Shown: positions 8,117 to 15,788 of the stretch, in pieces | Position numbering within the stretch: the stretch's first letter is position 1 | Layout: the number at the start of each line of letters is the position of its first letter | Origin: Candidatus Didemnitutus sp. | GTDB taxonomy: Bacteria > Verrucomicrobiota > Verrucomicrobiia > Opitutales > Opitutaceae | DNA: 18,753 nt | Direction of reading: 5' to 3' | Assembly: GCA_030682505.1 (NCBI GenBank) | Contig: JAUXOH010000117.1 | Coordinates: forward strand, 1 to 18,753 | Notes under the pieces: model-generated | The model's database searches: none | What the model was told of the DNA's origin: nothing | What the model saw: only the letters and a program-made list of their open reading frames with translations | Position numbers and translations under genes: made by a program

Positions 8117-9214
8117 TCAACGCGGCGCGATCCCGGCGGCGACGGCGGCCACCTCGGGAGCAGTGCCTCGCGCGATGCTCGCCCGCGCAGCCATGACCGC
8201 GTCCAACGGCGGCTCCAGCAGCGCATGGAGCCGTTGCAAATCCTCCGGCTGGAGACCTTCAATCGTGAGATACCTGCCATCGATCCGGCGCAGCTCTAGC
8301 CCAACCATGGCCGGCGTGCCGCCCGAACCCGAGCCAAAGGCGCTCGCGAACGTCTGCGGTCGCACAAACTGGATGTCGGTCCATGGGATGACCTTGAGCG
8401 CGTTCAAGGACGGTCCGAGCGCCAGGCCGTCGCCTCGCAATTCCACCGTGCAGCTCCGGCGGGCGCGCCACCATTTGCCTCCGGCGGTGAGCGCTCCGAG
8501 CAGGCACATGATCGCGATCACTGCCGGCCATTCATTTGACACCTCCAGCACAACTCCGCCGACCCCAACAACCACTGCGCCGGCAATCGCCAGTGGCGCC
8601 AGCCAGAACGGGATGATCGAAAACCGGAGCAACAGCGGCTGCTGCCAGCGTTGACGCTGGAGATCAGACAGCTTCGCTTCAGCTCGTTGGGTTCCGCGGA
8701 AAATTTCGTCGATGTAGTCAAGGATGCTGCGCTGGATGCGCGTCACATTGGGGCTGAAAACGTCCCAACCGAAAGCCACGAGCCCCTGCGTGGTGGTCTG
8801 GATGCGCAGCTCCTGCTCCATCGGGACGCCGTTGACGCGATAGGTGAACACCTCCGCCTGGCCGAAGTCCGCCCACGGAATCCAATAGTCGCGCACCCTG
8901 TAATACGGCAGAAAAAATCCCGTGAACCCGGTGCCGCGCCAGCAACGGAGCTTCACACCCTCGGGGCTCAGGAGCAGCGACGGCGGCCGGAGTAGCGCAT
9001 GGACGTTGCGGCAACCCGCAAGGGCAAAGCCGAGTGCCAGCGCACCAAATGACGCTCCGAAAATCAGTTGTTCACCCTGTTCCGCCATCCGCTCGTCCAG
9101 AAACCCGAATTGGATCGCAAGAAAACCGAGCAAGACGGCGAGTCCGAAGTGGAGCAACCCCTTGACGACATGGTTGATCACGGCGGGGCGGATACTGCTG
9201 GTCGGAGTTTTCAT
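8117..9214 (-). CDS. Four-TM membrane protein with duplicated TM-hairpin/PH-like units
   Basis: I do not recognise a named family for this 365-residue protein. Membrane segments lie at about 18-38, 49-68, 204-223 and 228-245, forming two hairpins. Each hairpin is followed by a soluble beta-rich stretch: about 79-170 (LLSPEGVKLR ... WIPWADF ... LRIQTTTQGL) and about 256-335 (VELRGDGLAL ... VIPWTDI ... LTIEGLQPEDL). The shared order of an xGxxL strand, an IPW(A/T)D motif, a hydrophobic strand and a final helix looks like bacterial PH (bPH/YcxB-like) domains, so the gene appears to be an internal duplication. This is inference from pattern, not from a search. It is last of the four genes, 16 bases after its neighbour, and probably acts in the inner membrane with cytoplasmic PH-like domains. 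Confidence 0.8.
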   Translation of the reverse strand: MKTPTSSIRPAVINHVVKGLLHFGLAVLLGFLAIQFGFLDERMAEQGEQLIFGASFGALALGFALAGCRNVHALLRPPSLLLSPEGVKLRCWRGTGFTGFFLPYYRVRDYWIPWADFGQAEVFTYRVNGVPMEQELRIQTTTQGLVAFGWDVFSPNVTRIQRSILDYIDEIFRGTQRAEAKLSDLQRQRWQQPLLLRFSIIPFWLAPLAIAGAVVVGVGGVVLEVSNEWPAVIAIMCLLGALTAGGKWWRARRSCTVELRGDGLALGPSLNALKVIPWTDIQFVRPQTFASAFGSGSGGTPAMVGLELRRIDGRYLTIEGLQPEDLQRLHALLEPPLDAVMAARASIARGTAPEVAAVAAGIAPR

Positions 9215-9230
9215 GATGAAAGGTGCGTCA

Positions 9231-10259
9231 TCAGGGTGCCAGAGCGGCGTAACGCGCAGTGTCCGCCGTGCGCCGGTCGACGAGGCTTTTCATCCGGCCC
9301 ACGATGATCTTTTGCGCGGCGAGCTGCTGGTCGGTCACCTGGTTCAGGTGGTCCACACCTTCGTTGAGGATGTAGAGCGTGACGCCGGCTTCGCCAACAT
9401 CGTAGAGACCTCCGGCAACGGCTTTGAGCTCCGCGAGGTATTTGTGATCAATCATCATGGAAGCGAGCGTCAGCACCGCCTCCTGCCGGCCGGCCATGGT
9501 CTCGGCGTCAGTCTCGGCGAGCTTGAAGAGATTCTCCTCGTATTTCAGGCAAGCGATCGCGTCCTTGGCGCCCTGCACGAGCACAGCCCGGGGCGCCTTT
9601 TCGGAGAAGGATCGCAGCCACATCTGCAAGTCGTGGTCCTTTAATCCCGCACGGCTGAGTTGCTCGGCGAGGCGGTTAACGTCCTTGCGCTTCATGGTGC
9701 GGATTTTTTCCAGAAAGGTTTCTTGCATCAGCGCCTCGGTCTTGGAAGTCACGAGACCCTGCACGCGCGACGTGAGCTGCGCGATCAAGCGGTCGCGCGC
9801 CTGTCCGGCGAGGCCGCCGTAGCGCACAAATTCAGCTTCGCGCTGCTTGAAACCCCAACCGCGCAACTGTTCGCTGATCTCCGCGACCTGGCGACTGGCG
9901 TCCTGGATTCTCAGCGCCAGGCCGAGCGCTTCGGTGTAGTTATCGACCTGGTCGATGATGCCGTTGGCTTCGGTCTCCAAGGTCTCCCTGGCCGCCCGCG
10001 CCTGCCCCGCGCGCGGATCTTCATCCCTGATGCCATCGTACTCGGCCAGAACCGCCTGGTGCCTGTCCTCGAAAAGAGTTTGCGTGCGCACGATCTTGGC
10101 GCGCCACTTGCCGAGCTTCACACGGTCGGCGGAGGGCAACGCGGCCGGCACGCCCTGGGGCACGCCGCCGGGCGGCTCGGCGCGCAGGATCAGCGTGGGG
10201 GCGAACAACAAGATGGCCAGGGCCGCGCGGGCGAACGTAATCTTCATGATCAGGATCAT
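9231..10259 (-). CDS. Exported helical protein of unknown function
   Basis: Product not recognised. The 342 residues begin with a signal peptide (KITFARAALAILLFAPTLIL, cleavage near A27-E28), then a Gly/Pro-rich linker. The remainder is almost wholly predicted helix, with heptad-like stretches at about 46-135 and 155-260 rich in Glu, Arg, Gln and Leu. There is one internal Cys (C237) and no lipobox. A second ATG 12 bases downstream (10247) gives the same protein starting at MKIT and is an equally likely start; neither has a good SD. The first ATG directly abuts the stop codon of the upstream gene with no space, implying coupled translation. A structural or scaffold role in the periplasm is plausible but unproven. 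Confidence 0.8.
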   Translation of the reverse strand: MILIMKITFARAALAILLFAPTLILRAEPPGGVPQGVPAALPSADRVKLGKWRAKIVRTQTLFEDRHQAVLAEYDGIRDEDPRAGQARAARETLETEANGIIDQVDNYTEALGLALRIQDASRQVAEISEQLRGWGFKQREAEFVRYGGLAGQARDRLIAQLTSRVQGLVTSKTEALMQETFLEKIRTMKRKDVNRLAEQLSRAGLKDHDLQMWLRSFSEKAPRAVLVQGAKDAIACLKYEENLFKLAETDAETMAGRQEAVLTLASMMIDHKYLAELKAVAGGLYDVGEAGVTLYILNEGVDHLNQVTDQQLAAQKIIVGRMKSLVDRRTADTARYAALAP

Positions 10260-11630
10260 TCAAGGGTCCGGTGGCGGCACAATGACGTCGCTGGTCCGGC
10301 GCGGTTTCGTGCGGAGGGTCATGTCGACGGCGGCGGAGCCCTCGCTCATCCGCTTCGTGGCCTCCGAGAAATTGATCTGCGCCTGGGTTTCGGAAATCCG
10401 GTTCGCCACCCGAGTCCAATCCTGCGAGCTCGCCGCCGGACCCTGTTGGGCCAAGTTTTTTCGCTCGGCGTAGAGTTTTTCCAGCAATCCAAAATGCTGG
10501 GTCTGCTCGTGCTCGGCCTGTTGGAGGCGAAGACTTGCCTTGGTCTCGGTCGGCGCATCGGGCCGTTGGGTCGGACTGGTTTCCAGCACCAGCGGCACCG
10601 CCGCGGACTCCGGTGGCTGGGCGAATTCATCAACGGCAACCCCTTCTGGCGTCTCCACCGAGGGCAGATCCACGGGCGGGAGTCCTTCCGTCGTATCGAA
10701 CTGATAGCCGCTCACCATGCTCGTGGTCACCGGCCCCACGCCCAAGTGATCATCGCGGGAGTCGGCCGCGGTGTTGGAAGTGGCGGTTACGATCCGCAAC
10801 TGGTCGAGCGCGCGCGGCGTCACGCCAGCGCCGATCGGCGCCGGTCGGGCGAGCGTGCCAGCAGGCACCGCGCCGGGACCAAAGGGGGTGAGGGGCAGGT
10901 TGGTGTCCGGCTGGTTTTCGATTTCCTGCAACCGGTCCGCCAACGGATCACGGATCGCGGCATACTCGCCGGCGACATCGCCAAATTCCGTCGCCGCCGC
11001 TCCATGTTTGGCCCCGACTTCGCTCATTTCCTGCTGGGCCCTGCCCGCCGCCGCCGCCGCGCGTTCAAACTCCCGTTGCGCCTCACCGATGAATTTCCTC
11101 GCCTCGGCTTGCACCGCGCCAAAGCGGCCCGCCACGGCGGCCACTTCCCGGCATGTCGAACAGGTCGCCTCCGTTTCACTGTTGTGCGGTTTGGAGCCGG
11201 CCTGGTCGCCCTCCCGCTGCAACCCCGCCAGACGATCCGCGAACACCTGCGATTGCTGCTCCGCCCAAAGCTGCACCCGCTCCACATCGCGCAACTTGGG
11301 TTCCACTTCGAAAACTTTCAGATAACGCAGCCGGCTTTCAGACGCGTCGATCCGCCCGCCGAGGTCCTGCAATGTCTCCAAGACCTGCTTCAACTGCTCG
11401 ATCTGTCCCTGCAGTTCGGCCCACGCGTCCTCGCCGCCAGCCTGGCGGCGGACACGGTACTTGGCGGGCAACAGCTTGCCGTTCAGGAAACGCACATCGT
11501 CTTTGAAGCGCTGCACGCTGTCCGCGCCGCGGCCGCCAAGGGCCGGGACCGGCAGTCCGCCCACCACCAAGGCCAGCGTGGCGCACAGCGCAGACCGGGA
11601 GAGTGGAAGTCTGGGCGCCGGGATTTTCAT
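10260..11630 (-). CDS. Exported coiled-coil protein with a CSTC motif, unknown function
   Basis: Product not recognised. The 456 residues start with a signal peptide (about 1-32, ending LVVGGLPVPALGG). A helical, coiled-coil-like region follows at about 66-140, then a short acidic linker with a CSTC pair (C157, C160), and a second Ala/Glu-rich helical region (about 165-240). Residues about 240-360 are Pro/Thr/Val-rich and probably disordered. A third helical stretch lies at about 363-430 and the end is PPPDP. The CxxC could bind a metal or form a redox disulfide. The start overlaps the upstream Sel1 gene by ATGA, and the stop abuts the next gene, so it sits in the middle of a co-translated set of four. 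Confidence 0.8.
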   Translation of the reverse strand: MKIPAPRLPLSRSALCATLALVVGGLPVPALGGRGADSVQRFKDDVRFLNGKLLPAKYRVRRQAGGEDAWAELQGQIEQLKQVLETLQDLGGRIDASESRLRYLKVFEVEPKLRDVERVQLWAEQQSQVFADRLAGLQREGDQAGSKPHNSETEATCSTCREVAAVAGRFGAVQAEARKFIGEAQREFERAAAAAGRAQQEMSEVGAKHGAAATEFGDVAGEYAAIRDPLADRLQEIENQPDTNLPLTPFGPGAVPAGTLARPAPIGAGVTPRALDQLRIVTATSNTAADSRDDHLGVGPVTTSMVSGYQFDTTEGLPPVDLPSVETPEGVAVDEFAQPPESAAVPLVLETSPTQRPDAPTETKASLRLQQAEHEQTQHFGLLEKLYAERKNLAQQGPAASSQDWTRVANRISETQAQINFSEATKRMSEGSAAVDMTLRTKPRRTSDVIVPPPDP

Positions 11631-12850
11631 GGGGCGGCGGGTTTGCCATCCAGTTGCCAGTAGACCTCGTCAGCCAGGCGTTCGAAGTCGGGCTCATCAA
11701 GAGTGGCCCACACATGCTCGATCATGCCCTTGATCGGCTCGACGCCCAGGCGGCGCCCGCGCTCGAGATGGACAAGGGCATTGACGAGGTTTTCTTCGCC
11801 TTCCCCGCGCCGCTCCAACCAGACCGAGCCCAACAGGTGCTCGCCCCAGCCGTCGTGCAAGGCCGCGGCACGTTGCCAGAATTCCATCGCCCGCGCCGTA
11901 TCGCCGTCGTCGTTCCGGGCCAGCAGCCCCAGCATCGTGAGGGCGGGAGCATAGTCCCGCGCGGCCGCCACTTCGAGATGTTCGCGCGTTTTGCCGGAAT
12001 CCGGCGGCACGCCGAGCCCGTAATAACACAACACCGCGAGATCATAATGGGCGCGCACCACATCGTTTTTCGCCGCCCGTTCCAACCAATAGGCCGCCCT
12101 GCCGAAATCCTGCGCCTGACCGTCGCCTTCGCGGTAGCACCAGGCCAGCGCCAGTTGCGCGTCACCCGATCCCAGATAGGCCCGCCATTGTTCGCGCAGC
12201 CGCTCGCCGCCGGAGCCTCGAAAAAGAAAATTGGCCGCTCCGCCCAGCACGACGAAAAGCACCAGGATCACGCCCGCGATCACGGGCCACCTGCGGCGCG
12301 GCTTGGGCGGTGTGCCGGGCCGGAGCGGAGGATCTGCCGGCGAAAACCGGGGCGCAGGCCGAGGTTCGTCCGCAATTTCCGGTCTCATTGCCGCAATTTT
12401 TCCGGCGCTCGGTTGTCTGTCGGGTTCCGGTCGGGGCTCGGTTGTTTTTCCTGCCGGGTCATCCCCAGTGAGGATCAGACCGGTGGCGATACCCGTCGTG
12501 AATATCACCCACCACGCCGCCCAATCCCTCGGCCACCAAGTGAAGAAAAAGAATCCCGACAGCAGCATGGTCACGCAAAACGTCGCGGCGGCCGCCCACG
12601 CCCGCCCGCGCCGTCGGGCCACAAGCCGCCAGAGATCTTTCCCTTGCGAAACCCAGCCGATGGCAAGGAGCAGGAAGCCTCCCGCATTCTTATTATCGAG
12701 CGACGGCTCGTGATCCTTGAATGTATCGTAACACAGGATGGCGAGCACCGCCGGGCCAAGGCAGAGCAACACGCGTTCGAGAAATAGGAGGAGCGCTTTC
12801 GTGACAGCGGGAGGCCTGTTATTGGTTATCCGGGTAGCCCGGACTCGCAA
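11627..12850 (-). CDS. Membrane protein with cytoplasmic or periplasmic Sel1 repeats
   Basis: This 407-residue protein has two halves. The N-terminal half has about four hydrophobic segments (about 18-40, 58-69, 86-105 and 110-128), then a Pro/Arg-rich linker (130-187) and one more TM at about 188-210. The C-terminal half (about 228-372) holds three or four Sel1-type alpha-alpha repeats, for example AQLALAWCYREGDGQAQDFG, LAVLCYYGLGVPPDSGK and MLGLLARNDDGDTARAMEF. Sel1 repeats bind protein partners, so an assembly role is likely. The start is unusual: no ATG exists before residue 95, and the most upstream start is a TTG at 12850 with a purine run (AAAGGGGGTGG) 13 bases before it; an in-frame GTG lies at codon 27. 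It leads the four-gene operon and is divergent from asnS. Confidence 0.83.
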   Translation of the reverse strand: MRVRATRITNNRPPAVTKALLLFLERVLLCLGPAVLAILCYDTFKDHEPSLDNKNAGGFLLLAIGWVSQGKDLWRLVARRRGRAWAAAATFCVTMLLSGFFFFTWWPRDWAAWWVIFTTGIATGLILTGDDPAGKTTEPRPEPDRQPSAGKIAAMRPEIADEPRPAPRFSPADPPLRPGTPPKPRRRWPVIAGVILVLFVVLGGAANFLFRGSGGERLREQWRAYLGSGDAQLALAWCYREGDGQAQDFGRAAYWLERAAKNDVVRAHYDLAVLCYYGLGVPPDSGKTREHLEVAAARDYAPALTMLGLLARNDDGDTARAMEFWQRAAALHDGWGEHLLGSVWLERRGEGEENLVNALVHLERGRRLGVEPIKGMIEHVWATLDEPDFERLADEVYWQLDGKPAAP

Positions 12851-12937
12851 TCTTAATGCCAGTCCACCCCCTTTCCCTCATTTCAGGCTTCTGCCCCCCG
12901 TCTCATCTATGCAATCGTGACCGCACCGCTTCCCTCT
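12851..12937. other. Short divergent promoter region
   Basis: The 87 bases between the leftward Sel1-repeat gene and rightward asnS must hold promoters for both. I see pyrimidine-rich DNA on the plus strand (CCCCCTTTCCCTCATTTC) and no clear -35/-10, operator or T-box-like leader. There is no room for a long attenuator ahead of asnS. Confidence 0.3.
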
Positions 12938-14338
12938 ATGCAACGCACCCTCGTCAAAGACGCCCTCAACGCCACTGCCTCCAGCAACGCCATCCTCCTC
13001 CAAGGCTGGGTCCGCACGCGCCGCGACGCCAAGGCCTTCTCCTTCATCGAACTCAACGACGGCTCTTGCCTCAAGGGCATGCAGGTGATCGTCGACGCCA
13101 CCCTCCCCGACTACGGCAACGTCGCGCAGGCGAACACCGGCGCGTCCATCGAGGTGCACGGCAAATTGGTCGAATCCAAGGGCGGCGGTCAGAAATGGGA
13201 AGTCGTGGCGGAAAAATTCACCGTGCTCGGCGAGGCGGACAACACCTACCCGCTGCAGAAGAAGGGCCACTCGCTGGAGTTCCTCCGCGAAATCGCCCAC
13301 TTGCGGCCGCGCTCCAACCTCTTCGGCGCCGTCTTCCGCGTGCGCAGCCGGCTCGCCTATGCCGTGCATCAGTTCTTCCAGGAACGCAGCTTCCACTACG
13401 TGCACACCCCGATCGTCACCGCCAGTGACGCCGAGGGCGCGGGCGACATGTTTCGCGTCACGTCGCTCGACCTCGCCAATCCCCCGAAGACGGCCGACGG
13501 CAAGGGCGTGGACAACGCCCAGGATTTTTTCGGCAAGAAAACCTTCCTCACCGTTTCCGGCCAGCTGGAGGCCGAGATTTTCGCCAGCGCGCTGAGCAAC
13601 GTCTACACCTTCGGCCCCACCTTCCGCGCCGAGAACTCCAACACCTCGCGCCATGCTGCCGAGTTCTGGATGATCGAGCCCGAAGTCGCCTTCTGCGACC
13701 TCAACGGCAACATGGACCTCGCCGAGGCGTTCGTGAAACACCTCATTCGCGACGCCAAGGAACACTGCGCGGCCGACCTCGAGTTCTTCGGCAAATTCGT
13801 CGACAAGGACCTGCTTGCGCGCCTCGACTTCGTGCTCGAGAAACCGTTCGTCCGTTGCAGCTACACCGAAGCCGTCACGATCCTCGAGCAATCCGGCAAG
13901 ACGTGGGAGCACCCCGTGGCGTGGGGAGCCAACCTGCAGGCCGAACACGAACGCTTCCTCACCGAGGAACACTTCAAATGCCCTGTCACCGTCTACAACT
14001 ACCCGCGCGCGATCAAAGCGTTCTACATGCGCCAGACCGACGGCACGGCCGAGGGCCGCGAAACGGTCGCGGCAATGGATCTGCTGGTGCCCGGCATCGG
14101 CGAGATCATCGGCGGCAGTCAGCGCGAGGAGCGGCTCGACAAACTCCGTGCCGGCATGGCGCTGCACCAGCTCAACGAAAAAGACTATTGGTGGTATCTT
14201 GACCTGCGTCGCTACGGCACCGTGCCGCACGCCGGATTCGGTCTCGGCTTCGAACGCATGCTCATGTTTGTGACCGGGGTCGCGAACATCCGCGACGTCA
14301 TCCCCTTTGCCCGCACTCCGGGCACGGCGGACTTTTAA
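12938..14338 (+). CDS. asnS: Asparagine--tRNA ligase
   Basis: AsnRS charges tRNA-Asn with asparagine in the cytoplasm. From the ATG at 12938 it has 466 residues, the same as the E. coli enzyme, and lines up along its length. The N-terminal OB-fold anticodon-binding domain begins GWVRTRRDAK. Class II motif 2 is in the TFGPTFRAENSNTSRHAAEF stretch, and motif 3 is GFGLGFERMLMFVTG near the C-terminus. The segments TASDAEGAGDMFRV and APVVxNYP-like PVTVYNYPRAIKAFYMR are AsnRS-type, as opposed to AspRS. A GTG 21 bases upstream (12917) is in frame, but the ATG matches the family start better. A dedicated AsnRS means Asn-tRNA need not depend on the amidotransferase route. Confidence 0.97.
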   Translation: MQRTLVKDALNATASSNAILLQGWVRTRRDAKAFSFIELNDGSCLKGMQVIVDATLPDYGNVAQANTGASIEVHGKLVESKGGGQKWEVVAEKFTVLGEADNTYPLQKKGHSLEFLREIAHLRPRSNLFGAVFRVRSRLAYAVHQFFQERSFHYVHTPIVTASDAEGAGDMFRVTSLDLANPPKTADGKGVDNAQDFFGKKTFLTVSGQLEAEIFASALSNVYTFGPTFRAENSNTSRHAAEFWMIEPEVAFCDLNGNMDLAEAFVKHLIRDAKEHCAADLEFFGKFVDKDLLARLDFVLEKPFVRCSYTEAVTILEQSGKTWEHPVAWGANLQAEHERFLTEEHFKCPVTVYNYPRAIKAFYMRQTDGTAEGRETVAAMDLLVPGIGEIIGGSQREERLDKLRAGMALHQLNEKDYWWYLDLRRYGTVPHAGFGLGFERMLMFVTGVANIRDVIPFARTPGTADF

Positions 14339-14373
14339 GCAACACCACCCGAGGAATTCGAAACCGCCGCCGG

Positions 14374-15564
14374 CTACTTCTTTGGCTCGGCCAGACCGTA
14401 TTTCTCCTCGGCCTCCCGCAGCACCGCGCGGCTGATGATGAGGCGCTGAATCTCGCTCGAGCCCTCGCCGATCTCGGTCAGGCGGGCGTCGCGCCACATG
14501 CGCTCGACCGCCGTGTCGCGCGTGTAGCCCCAGCCACCGCAGACTTGCAGGGCTCTGTTGCAGGCGCGCGACGACGCCTCGGACGCGTAAAGCTTGGCGT
14601 AGGATGCTTCCATCGTGAACTTCTGCCCGCGCGCGTGCATCACGCAGGGTTGCAGGAGCAGCGCCTCGGCCGCGCGGAGCTCGACCTCGCAATCGGCGAG
14701 CTTGAATTGCAGGGCCTGAAATTCTGCGAGGCGTTTACCAAATTGCTTGCGGGTCAGCAGGCGCTGTTTGGCGAGTTCCACCGCGCCGCGACCCAGACCG
14801 ATCGCCATGGCCGCAATGCCGAGACGGCCGCTGTCGAGACAGGCCAACGCCGCGTGCTGTCCCTTGCCGCGCTCGCCCACGAGCTCGCCCTTCACCTGCT
14901 TCAGGAAAAACTCGCTGGTGTTGGAGGCGCGCACGCCGCTGGTCGGGACTTTGCGCACGGGCTCGATGTCCTTGGACTCGATCCAAAAGGCGGAGAACTC
15001 CTTCTTCCCCCGCGCGTCGACCCCCGTGACCGCCATGACGACCATGCGGTCGGAGTGCAGGGCCATCGTGATGTAAGTCTTGTGGCCGTTGATTTCCCAC
15101 CGGCCGTCGGGCAACAGGGTCGCCGTCGTTTCCACTCCGCCGGTGTCCGAGCCCGCATTGGGCTCGGTGAGGGCCCAGGCGACCATCCAGTCGCCATTGA
15201 GGATGCTGGGAAACATCTTCTTTTTCAGCTCCTCGCTCGCGTAGCCGAGCGGGTGACCCACACAGAGGGCGTTGTGCGCCGCCAGGTTCATCGCAAAGGC
15301 GCCGCAATGCCGTGCGATTTCCTCGATCACGAGACAGAAGCACAACATCGACAGCTCCTGTCCGCCAACCGCCTTCGGGGCGAGCATGCCCATCAAGCCC
15401 GCTTGCCCAGCCTTGGTAAACAGGGCGCGGGGCAGCTCTTCGTTCTCTTCCCACTCATCCGCGAACGGGGCGATCTCCGTGGCCACAAAGGCGGTGGCCT
15501 TTTTCAGGAATTCAAGTTCAGCCGGCTTGAGGTGATCAAAATAGAGCGAATGGGGATGGAGCAT
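14374..15564 (-). CDS. Acyl-CoA dehydrogenase
   Basis: This 396-residue FAD enzyme introduces the alpha-beta double bond into an acyl-CoA, passing electrons to ETF. The family signatures are clear: ALTEPNAGSDTGG (131-143) and QVCGGWGYTRDTAVERMWRD (340-359). The catalytic base is in place as E367 (TEIGEGSSEIQR). The alternative helix-G Glu position of isovaleryl- and long-chain enzymes reads LDSGR (no Glu), so it is of the short/medium-chain type. RKQFGKRLAEFQALQFKLAD (272-291) is the usual FAD/dimer helix motif. The ATG at 15564 gives a standard length; an open 43-codon extension to 15693 is Gly/Arg/Pro-rich and is not homologous to the family. The gene is divergent from the B12 mutase module and may share its acyl-CoA pathway. 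Exact substrate unknown. Confidence 0.95.
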   Translation of the reverse strand: MLHPHSLYFDHLKPAELEFLKKATAFVATEIAPFADEWEENEELPRALFTKAGQAGLMGMLAPKAVGGQELSMLCFCLVIEEIARHCGAFAMNLAAHNALCVGHPLGYASEELKKKMFPSILNGDWMVAWALTEPNAGSDTGGVETTATLLPDGRWEINGHKTYITMALHSDRMVVMAVTGVDARGKKEFSAFWIESKDIEPVRKVPTSGVRASNTSEFFLKQVKGELVGERGKGQHAALACLDSGRLGIAAMAIGLGRGAVELAKQRLLTRKQFGKRLAEFQALQFKLADCEVELRAAEALLLQPCVMHARGQKFTMEASYAKLYASEASSRACNRALQVCGGWGYTRDTAVERMWRDARLTEIGEGSSEIQRLIISRAVLREAEEKYGLAEPKK

Positions 15565-15788
15565 GGGTGCGAGGTGCGGGGTCGGACGTTTCCGGGACCC
15601 TAGGCCGGAGCCCGGTGCCCGCAAGCGCGACCCGCCCAACGGCCCGGCCTTTAGTCCAAAAGGAGCAATCGTGTTCATGCGGGCGTCATTCACGAAGCGA
15701 CGGCCGACATTAGCCCGGCTGAACTTTCATCCGGGCCCAACGAAGACGGGTTGCACCTCGCGGCCGACGTCTATGTCATGGCCGTTCT
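15565..15788. other. Divergent intergenic region between acyl-CoA dehydrogenase and mutase module
   Basis: 224 bases separate the two divergent starts, the longest clear non-coding gap in the interior of the window. It is long enough for two promoters and a regulator site. TTGCAC (15751-15756) and TATGTC (15772-15777) form a weak, short-spaced promoter-like pair ahead of the plus-strand gene. No clear inverted repeat operator and no cobalamin riboswitch features (no recognisable B12 box) were seen. Confidence 0.3.

Noticed and set aside
9660..11663. Long plus-strand open frame across the two exported helical genes
   Set aside because: It spans two minus-strand genes and their junction, has Arg/His-rich low-order composition and no signal peptide or motif. 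The minus-strand proteins have signal peptides and exact start/stop coupling.
14339..14373. Terminator between convergent asnS and acyl-CoA dehydrogenase
   Set aside because: The 35-base gap has only short palindromes (GAATTC, TTCGAA) and no stable hairpin or T tract.
12878..14692. Long minus-strand open frame across asnS
   Set aside because: asnS aligns with E. coli AsnRS along its whole length; this frame also runs into the end of the acyl-CoA dehydrogenase gene in another frame.
15565..15693. 43-codon N-terminal extension of the acyl-CoA dehydrogenase
   Set aside because: Low-complexity Gly/Arg/Pro sequence with no match to the family N-terminus; the ATG at 15564 gives the usual length.
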